The notes under the pieces: generated by a model | What the model was told of the DNA's origin: nothing | Seen by the model: only the letters and a program-made list of their open reading frames with translations | The model's database searches: none | Source: Variovorax paradoxus B4 | GTDB lineage: Bacteria > Pseudomonadota > Gammaproteobacteria > Burkholderiales > Burkholderiaceae_C | Direction: 5' to 3' | Length of the DNA stretch: 64,000 nucleotides | Assembly: GCF_000463015.1 (NCBI RefSeq) | Contig: NC_022247.1 | Span: 310,001-374,000 of the forward strand | Shown here: positions 9,225-16,760 of the stretch, one piece after another | Layout: each line of letters opens with the position of its first letter | How positions within the stretch are numbered: the first letter of the stretch is position 1 | Made by a program: the position numbers and the translations under genes

Positions 9225-9856
9225 GCGGCGGCCTCCTGCACCAGCGTGTTGCGGAGGGTTTCGAACCCGGGCGCGGAGATCTCGATGCGGTCGCCCGCAC
9301 GCGCCAGCGGCCGGCCGGCATCGCAGCCCAGCATCAGCACGTCGCCATGCGCGAGCGTCATGAACTCGCCCACGTCGGTGAGCAGCTGCTGCGCCGGACG
9401 CACGAGCTGCGAGAAGTCGATCGACTGCTTCAACGCGCCGTTGATGCGCACCTCGACGCGAAAGCCCGCGGGGTCGGCCACCTCCTGCGCATCGCGCAGC
9501 GCCGGGCCGACGCCAAGGAACCCGTCGACGCACTTGAACTTCACCGGCGGGCGGAAGAAGCTCGGATGCGGAATCGAGAGGTCGTTCATCAGCACGAAGC
9601 CTTCCACGTCGCCCTCGGCGCCGATCACCATGCCGATGCTCGCGCCGATCTCCACCTCCGGCACGGACGAGGGCACCGTGATGGCGCTGCCGTGCGGGCT
9701 CCAGGTGTTGGCGGTCTTCACGTAGAGCACGGGTGCCTTCGGCGGTGCCTTGTACGGTGGCTGAGTCATCTGCGGCGCGAGCGCATCGAGCTCGGCGCGG
9801 AAGTTCAGCAGCGTGCCGTAGACCGTGCCGGTCGGCAGGAAAGGGGAGGGGGTCAT
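9221..9856 (-). CDS. hpaG1: FAH-family isomerase/decarboxylase subunit (HpaG N-terminal type)
   Basis: 211 residues from MTPSPFLPTGTVYG. It has the shorter FAH-fold domain, with VPEVEIGASIGMVIG near residue 65 (the metal-ligand region is altered compared with the partner), GFVLMNDLSIPHPSFFRPP near 88 and LAHGDVLMLG near 170. It corresponds to the first half of fused HpaG. The start overlaps the hpaR stop and the stop overlaps the hpaG2 start, each as ATGA, so the three genes should be translated in a coupled manner. Confidence 0.92.
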   Translation of the reverse strand: MTPSPFLPTGTVYGTLLNFRAELDALAPQMTQPPYKAPPKAPVLYVKTANTWSPHGSAITVPSSVPEVEIGASIGMVIGAEGDVEGFVLMNDLSIPHPSFFRPPVKFKCVDGFLGVGPALRDAQEVADPAGFRVEVRINGALKQSIDFSQLVRPAQQLLTDVGEFMTLAHGDVLMLGCDAGRPLARAGDRIEISAPGFETLRNTLVQEAAA

Positions 9857-10287
9857 TCGGGCTGCTCCAGCGCGATCAGTTCGTCCAGCAGTCCATACAG
9901 CTGCGTCAGTTTGGTCTTGCCCAGCGACTGCTCCAGCCACTGGTAGTGCGACTCGATGCTCGAGGACAGCTTCTTCACCAGCTTCATACCGTGCGCTGTG
10001 GCCTCGACCACGGTGCGGCGCTGGTCCTCGGGGTCGCGGCTGCGGGTGATGAGGTCGTCGCGCTCCATGCGTGCGAGCACGCCGGTGAGGCTGGGCCCGA
10101 GGATGAATGCCTCGCGCGCCACCCGGCCGGTTTCCACCGCGCCATGCTCGCCGAGCACGCGCAGCACGCGCCACTGCTGGTCGGACAAGGCGTGCTCGCG
10201 CAGGCTGGGCCGCGTGTGGGCCATGACGGCTTCGCGCGCCTGCAGCAGAAGGCGCGGGAGGTTGCGGTGGGTGAAGGTGCTGGCCAC
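9853..10287 (-). CDS. hpaR: MarR-family repressor of the homoprotocatechuate operon
   Basis: 144 residues, matching HpaR. The winged-helix region is clear: LSDQQWRVLRVLGEHG, an AREAFILGPSLTGVLARME recognition helix (about residues 58-76), and the wing DPEDQRRTVVEATAHG. In known systems HpaR represses the hpa genes and is released by hydroxyphenylacetates. Here it is the first gene of the operon rather than divergent, so it would repress itself and all downstream genes through the palindrome 20 nt ahead of its start. Confidence 0.93.
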   Translation of the reverse strand: MASTFTHRNLPRLLLQAREAVMAHTRPSLREHALSDQQWRVLRVLGEHGAVETGRVAREAFILGPSLTGVLARMERDDLITRSRDPEDQRRTVVEATAHGMKLVKKLSSSIESHYQWLEQSLGKTKLTQLYGLLDELIALEQPE

Positions 10288-10306
10288 GGGATGCGTCTTG
10301 CAGATT

Positions 10307-10322
10307 ATTTAATATATTAAAT
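10307..10322. promoter_or_regulatory. 16-bp perfect palindrome, likely HpaR operator
   Basis: The sequence ATTTAATATATTAAAT reads the same on both strands and is a striking AT-rich island in very GC-rich DNA. It lies 20 nt upstream of the hpaR start, where a promoter -10 would sit. Length and composition fit MarR-family operators. Function is inferred from position and symmetry. Confidence 0.75.
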
Positions 10323-10395
10323 GATCCGTTGTGGAGAGGCCAGCGGGCAACCGGGAAAACCCGCATCGGGTGCGAAGTGGAGCGATCGGGGACCG

Positions 10396-10797
10396 CTACC
10401 TGTACTTGATGTCCTCGTACTCCCAGAAGAACTTCCTGCGCAGACATTCGAGCGACTCGTTCCATGTCGATCGTTCGCAGGACGCCACTCTTCTCGCCAG
10501 CGTTTCGCGCACCTCGTTCCAGTCGTAGTGGTCGACAACGACCAGTGCGTCCGTCACAAAGGTCTTTGCCCTTTCTTGCATGGCCGAGAAGAACTTCAGC
10601 ATCTCGCCTTTGTGGTGCGCTTCCAGGCCCTCCGGTGTCGCGAGAAGCAGCTGAAAGATGTGGGCACCCGGCACGCCCGCTTCGCCGATCTCCAGTTCAA
10701 GCATCTCGTAGACATCGGCGGGCGAGGCGGGGTGCCATGCGCGCAGGTCCTCGATGTCAACGCCCTGGAGGCTACGGATTTCAAGGCGCATCGTCAT
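10396..10797 (-). CDS. Imm8-like immunity protein paired with the Rhs toxin
   Basis: 133 residues from MTMRLEIRSLQGVD. The pattern (LEIRSLQGVDIEDL, an acidic middle with a buried strand HIFQLLLATPEGLEAH, DHYDWNEVRETLA, and the ending WNESLECLRRKFFWEYEDI) matches my memory of the Imm8 immunity family, whose members end in a W-x5-L-x8-WEFED-like stretch. Its start is only 2 nt after the stop of the rhs gene, the usual place for a cognate immunity gene. It would neutralise the toxin tip in the producing cell. Base composition looks more AT-rich than the vgrG and Rhs core, consistent with a swapped-in toxin/immunity module. Family assignment is by eye. Confidence 0.75.
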   Translation of the reverse strand: MTMRLEIRSLQGVDIEDLRAWHPASPADVYEMLELEIGEAGVPGAHIFQLLLATPEGLEAHHKGEMLKFFSAMQERAKTFVTDALVVVDHYDWNEVRETLARRVASCERSTWNESLECLRRKFFWEYEDIKYR

Positions 10798-10799
10798 TT

Positions 10800-13700
10800 T
10801 CAAGGCTCCACATCGACGTGAACGTTCGCTTGGTAGGGGCGCGTCGCCCCTGGCGCTATCGGTCCCTTGACCGGATCTCGATCCTCGAAATTCACCTGCC
10901 AGCCGGTCATGGAGTAGGGTTGTTTGCTGTCCGGATGAATATTCTTCCCCTGGTCGGTCGGTTTCCGGCTGGGGCCACGCACCTTTCGACAGCCGTCTGC
11001 GGATCTCAGCAGCCACACTCCCTTTATCGTCGTTTCCTTGAAGCCCGGGCCTACGAATTCTTCCGCCAGTTCACGAGCTTCCGCCTGTGTCAGGCGTGCA
11101 GTGATCTGCGCGTTGTAGCTCTTGCCCGAGGCATGCCGCTTCTTGGAAAGCCCTCTGATCTTATTCAGCCGGGCCCGTTGCCGCTTCGACAGGCATCGGA
11201 GGCCCAGCGGGTCGATCCAGCCCAGCGCGTTCGGGGCGAACTGGTAGAAGTTCTCTCCTCCAGCCAGGCCAATGGGGTCCTGACTGATGAAGGCGCCAAT
11301 GTGCGGGTCGTAGTACCTGTTCCTGTTGTAGTGGAGACCTGACTCTTCGTCGAGGTACTGCCCCTGGAGGCGGATCGGGTTGCTGATTCTCCCGACGCGA
11401 TCCTCAATGGATTCGCCCCAGCCCGTGGGTCTGGCGGACCAGATCACTTCACCCGACGCGTCGGTCAGGCGGCTGGGCGTGCCGTTGGGTTCGACGTGGT
11501 AGTGGGCGACGCACTTCGCCGGCTGCCGCGATGGGTCGGAAGCCGCATCGACGAGGCCGTCGATCAGGGCGAGCGGCACATGGGTCCCTGGGTAGAACAG
11601 GTACTCGCGCAGGCGCTCGCATGGCACCTGGGGGCCATGCCGATGCCGCGTACGCCTACGGTGCAACGCCGCAACTTCGCCGTTCTCCTGAAGCGCCGTT
11701 TGTTGGCCATGGGGCTGGCGCACTTCGCCCAGCAACGCATCCCCGTCCCAGAAAAACCAGATCGTGTGCGACGCGCTGCGTTTGAACACGCGGCGGCCCA
11801 TGCTGTCGTATCCATAGTGAGTAACGCTGTTGCCGCGGCGGCTTTCGATCAACCGGTGGTTGGCATCCCAAACCATTTCAAGGTCGTCCGGTGACGCCTG
11901 TTCCGGGTGGCCCTGGCGGACGAGATCGCCTGCCCGGTCGAAAACGTAGTGCACGCCGTCACAGGTGCCTTCTCGTGTCCACTGCTCCTTGCTTCCTTCC
12001 GCGCCTCCGGAGGAACTGCGTGCTGGTGTCCGGCGGACTGAAGTTCGCAGGCGGTCGCTTGCCGCGTCATGCGGAAAGTGCCTGGCCTTTCCTGCGGGAT
12101 CGATATGCTGCAGCAGGCGGCCCAACACGTCGTAGCCATACTCGTCGCTGCCGGCGTCGCTGTCGCGCCGGCGGGTGAGGTTTCCTGTGCGGTCGTAGTC
12201 ATACTGGGTGCTGAACAGCGGCGCTGCATCCCTGAGTACTGTCTGCGCCGTCAGTTGGTCATGCGCGTCGTAGCGGGCTTGGCGCACGACGTGTTCGCTC
12301 AACCGTTCCCGCGCGATTCGGCCGAGGACATCGCGCTCGATGAGAATCGGCACCTCGTCGTTGATGCCGACCGTCACCACCTGATCGCGCGCGTCATGAT
12401 CCATGGTCACGCGATTGCCAGCCGAGGTTTCCCGCAGGGTGCAGTTGCCTGCCTCATCGTATCGGTAGGTGATGCGAAACCCGTTCTGCGACTCTTCCAG
12501 CAGGCGGCCGGCGGTGTCGAACCGGCGCCGAACGTGCGCAGCGCTGTTGCGCATCTCGACCAGCTGTCCGCTGCGGTCATAGGAAAAATTCTCCTCCAGC
12601 TGAGAGCCGGCGTGCAGCGGATCGCCCAAGGTCTTGCGCGTGATGCGGCCCATCTTGTCGGTCGCAAAGGTGATGCGTTGCCCGAGCGGGTCCACCGTGC
12701 TGCCCAGATGGCCGGCAGCGTTGTATTCGTAGTGGCGCGATTGGCCCCAGAAATCGACTTCCTCGACGACGCGCCCCAGCGCATCGCGCCGCAATGCATA
12801 GCGCTCGCCCCGCTGATTGGTTAGGCCGACGAGCTGTTCTTCGGTGTCGTAGTGGTAATGCAAGACATGGCCGTCGGGCAGGATGCGCCGGCTGACTTCG
12901 CCCAGGCCCACGTACTCCACGCGTGTTTCTGCGCCGGCTTCGTCGACGTGGAGGACCAGTTGGTCTTCGGCGTCGTAGCCATACTGGATCTGCAAGCCAT
13001 CGGGGTGCTCGATGCGCAGCAGCCGCCCTTTGGCGTCGCACCGGTAGCGCCTCTTCTGGCCCAGCGCGTCGGTCTGGCTCAGAAGCCGGCCCAGCGCATC
13101 GTGCTCATAGTGGCTGGTGTGACCCAGCGAATCGGTCAGGCTGTCCAACTGGCCATGCCGGCTGTAGCGCAGCTGCGTGATTGCGCCGCGCGCATTGACG
13201 TGGCGTACCAACTGGCCATGGCGGTCGTGCTCGAAGCGAGTGACGGCGCCGAGCGGGTCGCTCTGGCTGAGCGGCAGCCCGCACGCGTCCCACGCCGACT
13301 GCCAGCGGTGGCCCAGCGGATCGACCACGGCGAGCAGCCGGTCGTCGTCGTCGTACTCGCAGCCGATGGTGCTGCCGTCGGCTTGTCGCAGGTTCAGCAA
13401 ATTTCCTCGCGCGTCGTAGCTGAAGCCGGTGCGCAGTCCTTCTGGCTCGGTGACCGCCACGGTCCGCCCCACATCGTCGTACTCAAAGGTCGTCACGCCA
13501 TCCAAAGGGTCGATCTCGGCCAGCGGCAGCCCCGCCTCGTCGAACTTGACCACCGTGAGATGCCCGAGCGAGTTGGTGACCTCGGTCTGCCGCAGCGCCG
13601 CGTTGTAAGCGAAGCGGTAGTCATGCAGCCCGCCGTCGCCCCAGGCGTGCACCACCCGCCACTGCTCGTCGTACGCGTAGTGGAAGGACAGGCCCGTGCG

Positions 13701-15134
13701 ATCCGTGTGGCGCGCCATGCGGTGCTGCAGGTACGCGAATTCGCGCGCAGCGCCCAGCGCGTCGATGGCCGCCAGCAGGTCGCCGTCGGCATGGCGGTAG
13801 CGCACCAGCGGATGCTCCTGTCCGGTGGCCGGGTCGCGCAGTGCCATGGACTCGATGTATCCGCTGCGCGACTGCACCTCGATGCTGCGGCCCGGCAGGC
13901 CGTCCATGCCGCTTTCGGCGATGCGCACCAGATCGCCGCCTTGGCGCACGAAGCGCCAGTGGTTGCCACAGGCATCCTCGATGCGCGTGATGGGCAGGGG
14001 CGTGGCCTGCAGCGCTCCTTCGGGCGACAGCGCCTCCTCGAAGTGGTAGCGCAGGCCGTCTTTGAAGCGCACCACCAGTTCGCCGCCCTGGCGCATCAGC
14101 CGCGCCCCGTCCACCACGTCGAGCACCTGCTGTCCCTCGGCCTGCGGCAGCGCAGGGAACAGCGCGAACTCTTCCGGTCCCTGCAGGCTGAGCAGGCCGT
14201 CGGCTTCCACCATCAGGCGCACATCCGCCGGGGTCTGCCAGCCCCGGCCGCAGTGGCCGTCCAGGCTGTGGTCGCGCGATGCATAGACGCGCGTCCAGCT
14301 CAGCGGCAGGCGCCCCGGAATGCTGAAGTCCTCGTGCGTCACCGAGACGCTGCCATCGCGAATGTCCACCGGCTCGGCGCGCAGCACCTGGCACTTGAGG
14401 AAGCCCGGCGGCATGTTCTTGAACACGCGCCGTGCGACGCGCGTGTAGGCCCGGCCCAGCGCCTTGAACAGCCCGCGCTGGATCATCGCGCCCCACGAGA
14501 TGGTCGGCGGCCCGCCCACGAAAACCTGCGGTGGAATGGCGACGTTGAAGGTGGTCGGCAGCATCAGGCTCAGCCGCTGGGGCTTGACCGCCTTCTTCTT
14601 GCGCAACGGCGGCACCAGGCCCACGACGTTGCAGGCCAGCACCGGCACGCTGATGCGCGAGAAGGGCTCGCCGTCGGCCAGCACGATGCGACTGCCCATG
14701 AAAAGCTCGTCCTCGAACTGCGGGCCGCCGGGCCCCTTGATCACCGGCATGGGGGCGCCGACGAGGATGTGGAAGTCCACGCCGCCCGTGCCGGCGTTGG
14801 CCCGGCGCACGCCCGCCACCTCGACGGTGGCGCCGAGCGGAAAGGGGATGCTCGCGGGCATCTCGCCGCCGCCGGCCGGCGCGCCCGGTGGCGCCGGAAC
14901 CTCGGGGGCGGCGGTGCTTTCGCCGATGGTGTCCAGGCCCGCCTGCATGGCGCCGTCCACGGCCGTCATGCCTTTCACGATCGGGTTTTCGGGCGAGACC
15001 TGGATGGTCGGCAGGTAGTCGAACGGGTCCATCACGATGCCGATGTGCACCGTGGGCCACACGCCGGGCGGCGCCAGGTAGGTGTGGGCATCGATGCCCA
15101 GCTGGGGGTCGAAGTGCTTGGCCGCGAAGAACAA
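10800..15134 (-). CDS. Rhs-family polymorphic toxin (T6SS effector) with PAAR-like N-terminus
   Basis: 1444 residues from a TTG start (LFFAAKHFDPQLGIDAH) with GGAGAG 8 nt upstream; ATG at the later MDPFDYLP would cut the conserved N-terminus. Order: PAAR-like region with proline-rich insert (1-200), a DUF6531-like segment with VDIRDGSVSVTHEDFSIPG (about 260), many YD repeats such as YDARGNLLNL and YDALGRLLSQ-type units (about 400-1250), then the Rhs core end RYYDPHIGAFISQDPIGL and PNALGWIDPLGL (about 1270-1311). The last about 133 residues are the variable toxin. In known systems the Rhs shell encloses the toxin and auto-cleaves after DPxGL. VgrG lies two genes upstream, so delivery by a type VI spike is likely. 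I do not recognise the toxin fold. Confidence 0.9.
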   Translation of the reverse strand: MFFAAKHFDPQLGIDAHTYLAPPGVWPTVHIGIVMDPFDYLPTIQVSPENPIVKGMTAVDGAMQAGLDTIGESTAAPEVPAPPGAPAGGGEMPASIPFPLGATVEVAGVRRANAGTGGVDFHILVGAPMPVIKGPGGPQFEDELFMGSRIVLADGEPFSRISVPVLACNVVGLVPPLRKKKAVKPQRLSLMLPTTFNVAIPPQVFVGGPPTISWGAMIQRGLFKALGRAYTRVARRVFKNMPPGFLKCQVLRAEPVDIRDGSVSVTHEDFSIPGRLPLSWTRVYASRDHSLDGHCGRGWQTPADVRLMVEADGLLSLQGPEEFALFPALPQAEGQQVLDVVDGARLMRQGGELVVRFKDGLRYHFEEALSPEGALQATPLPITRIEDACGNHWRFVRQGGDLVRIAESGMDGLPGRSIEVQSRSGYIESMALRDPATGQEHPLVRYRHADGDLLAAIDALGAAREFAYLQHRMARHTDRTGLSFHYAYDEQWRVVHAWGDGGLHDYRFAYNAALRQTEVTNSLGHLTVVKFDEAGLPLAEIDPLDGVTTFEYDDVGRTVAVTEPEGLRTGFSYDARGNLLNLRQADGSTIGCEYDDDDRLLAVVDPLGHRWQSAWDACGLPLSQSDPLGAVTRFEHDRHGQLVRHVNARGAITQLRYSRHGQLDSLTDSLGHTSHYEHDALGRLLSQTDALGQKRRYRCDAKGRLLRIEHPDGLQIQYGYDAEDQLVLHVDEAGAETRVEYVGLGEVSRRILPDGHVLHYHYDTEEQLVGLTNQRGERYALRRDALGRVVEEVDFWGQSRHYEYNAAGHLGSTVDPLGQRITFATDKMGRITRKTLGDPLHAGSQLEENFSYDRSGQLVEMRNSAAHVRRRFDTAGRLLEESQNGFRITYRYDEAGNCTLRETSAGNRVTMDHDARDQVVTVGINDEVPILIERDVLGRIARERLSEHVVRQARYDAHDQLTAQTVLRDAAPLFSTQYDYDRTGNLTRRRDSDAGSDEYGYDVLGRLLQHIDPAGKARHFPHDAASDRLRTSVRRTPARSSSGGAEGSKEQWTREGTCDGVHYVFDRAGDLVRQGHPEQASPDDLEMVWDANHRLIESRRGNSVTHYGYDSMGRRVFKRSASHTIWFFWDGDALLGEVRQPHGQQTALQENGEVAALHRRRTRHRHGPQVPCERLREYLFYPGTHVPLALIDGLVDAASDPSRQPAKCVAHYHVEPNGTPSRLTDASGEVIWSARPTGWGESIEDRVGRISNPIRLQGQYLDEESGLHYNRNRYYDPHIGAFISQDPIGLAGGENFYQFAPNALGWIDPLGLRCLSKRQRARLNKIRGLSKKRHASGKSYNAQITARLTQAEARELAEEFVGPGFKETTIKGVWLLRSADGCRKVRGPSRKPTDQGKNIHPDSKQPYSMTGWQVNFEDRDPVKGPIAPGATRPYQANVHVDVEP

Positions 15135-15169
15135 GGGGCTTTCTCTCCGGAGTGTGGGGGCGGCGCGAC

Positions 15170-16753
15170 TCAGGCTGCCTCGACGAAGGGCTGCGGATCG
15201 GGCAGGCGGGTGAACGCGGGCGGCTCCCGCCATTCGTCGACGCCCTGGTCCAGCGGATGGCTCACGTGCGGCAGCCCGCTCCAGGCCGGGTCGAGCCACT
15301 GTCGGCCCAGGGCGATGACGGTGCGGAACACCTCCTCGCCGCCCTGGACCCGCTTTTCGCGCTCGCGCAGCTGGGTCTGGAACGCCTGCTCGTAGCGCTG
15401 CGCCAGCTGTGCCTCGATGGCGTCGATCGCAGGCCGTGGCGGCCGGTCGCCCAGCCGATGGCCGGCCAGGTCCGCTTCGACCGCGGATGCGCGCGCGTCG
15501 CGTTCGTAGCTGTCGGCGCAGCGCGCGATGCGCTCGCAGCGCCTGGGGTCCTGCATCACGAGCATGTCGTGGAGCAGCTGCGGCACGGTGCTGTGGGGGC
15601 GGTCGGCGTCGGCCATGGCGCGTGCCTCGCGGATGCCGGCCAGCGCCGAGGCCCACGCCCGGTCGCGGTCGCCGGCGCCGCGCCAGGCCTGGGCCGCGGC
15701 GCGGTGGCCTTCGACGGCGAACATGCTGTGGGGCACGCGGCGGGCGGCTTCGGCGGCCTGCTCGAACGCATGGGCGGCCTGCTTCATGTCGCCCGCCGCG
15801 GCCCAGGCCCCGCCTTCGGCCATCCAGCCTTGCATGAACAGCGTGGCGCCCATGGGGTTGCCGGCCTGCGCCGCCTCGGCCGCTGCGTCGCGGGCCCGGC
15901 GGTAGCGCGTGATCGATGCGCCGAAGTCGCGCGCCTGTAGCCAGGCGCCGCCCACCATCATGTCCAGCACGGCGCGCTGGTCGGCCCAGCCGTTGCGCGT
16001 GGCCAGCCGCAGGGCGCGTTCGCCCGCGGCCTCCACCCCGGCCGCGTCGCCCTGGCGCAGCAGCGACAGCATGTCGGCATAGAGTTGGCGAAAGAGGGCC
16101 ACGCCGCTGCCCCCGCCGCCGCTCTGGGCGGCGATCTCGCGCGCGGCCTCGAGGATGTCCAGCGGCGCATCGACCACGCGCATCGCGCCCGCATGCCGCT
16201 CCACCAGCGGCTGCCAGGCGCGCGAGTCGCCGTCGTCCACCAGCACCAGCCGCAGCAGGCCGGCTTCCTGCGGCGGCACGGGCGTCTGCATCGCCGCATC
16301 GAACCAGCGCTCGAAGCAGTCCGCGTCGCTCACGCTGCCGGGCTGCAGCACGACGGACATGCGCTGGCAGCGCAGGTGCCGCGCCAGCGAACAGCCGGTT
16401 TCCACGAAGCCGGCGGCGCTGTCCCAGCCGGGCCGGTCCTCTTCGTCCCAGCGGTCCGCGACACCCTGCTTCACGAGCTGCGGCCGGTTGTGCCTGTAGG
16501 TGTCGATCAACTGCTGCCGCAGTTCGCGGCTGTAGCGAAAACCGGTCTCGAAGGCCGTGTCCAGCCGCAGGAAGAGATCGGGCGTGCTGTATTCGCTGTC
16601 GACCATCTGGAGGGTGAAGAAGGCCTCCAGCATGCGCTGCGAGTCGGGTGGCGCGCGCAGCACGATGGCGCGCAGGGCCGCGTCGTCGGTGCGCTCCCAC
16701 CACAGGTCGTGCAGCTGCGCCATGCGCTTCTCGACGGGGTTGCGTGTCGACAC
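15170..16753 (-). CDS. Unknown TPR-like protein between vgrG and rhs, possible effector adaptor
   Basis: 527 residues, starting 7 nt after the vgrG stop and ending 35 nt before the rhs start. No catalytic motif was recognised. The middle (about residues 215-420) is alanine-rich and helical with repeated units of roughly 40 residues, e.g. ALRLATRNGWADQRAVLDMM, AFEQAAEAARRVPHSMFAVE and RAAAQAWRGAGDRDRAWASA, which look like degenerate tetratricopeptide helices. The N-terminus has VEKRMAQLHDLWWERTDD. There is no signal peptide or membrane segment. Position between spike and effector suggests a loading chaperone or adaptor, as Eag or DUF4123 proteins do elsewhere, but it resembles neither to my eye. 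Confidence 0.7.
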   Translation of the reverse strand: MSTRNPVEKRMAQLHDLWWERTDDAALRAIVLRAPPDSQRMLEAFFTLQMVDSEYSTPDLFLRLDTAFETGFRYSRELRQQLIDTYRHNRPQLVKQGVADRWDEEDRPGWDSAAGFVETGCSLARHLRCQRMSVVLQPGSVSDADCFERWFDAAMQTPVPPQEAGLLRLVLVDDGDSRAWQPLVERHAGAMRVVDAPLDILEAAREIAAQSGGGGSGVALFRQLYADMLSLLRQGDAAGVEAAGERALRLATRNGWADQRAVLDMMVGGAWLQARDFGASITRYRRARDAAAEAAQAGNPMGATLFMQGWMAEGGAWAAAGDMKQAAHAFEQAAEAARRVPHSMFAVEGHRAAAQAWRGAGDRDRAWASALAGIREARAMADADRPHSTVPQLLHDMLVMQDPRRCERIARCADSYERDARASAVEADLAGHRLGDRPPRPAIDAIEAQLAQRYEQAFQTQLREREKRVQGGEEVFRTVIALGRQWLDPAWSGLPHVSHPLDQGVDEWREPPAFTRLPDPQPFVEAA

Positions 16754-16760
16754 GGCGGCC

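Noticed and set aside
12852..15395. 847-codon open frame on the plus strand
   Set aside because: Antisense to the Rhs YD-repeat region; no domain recognised and composition is that of a shadow.
15135..16703. N-terminal extension of the Rhs frame up to 16703
   Set aside because: The upstream 523 codons are out of frame with, and antisense-like in composition to, the real gene at 15170-16753. Rhs homology begins at FFAAKHFDP.
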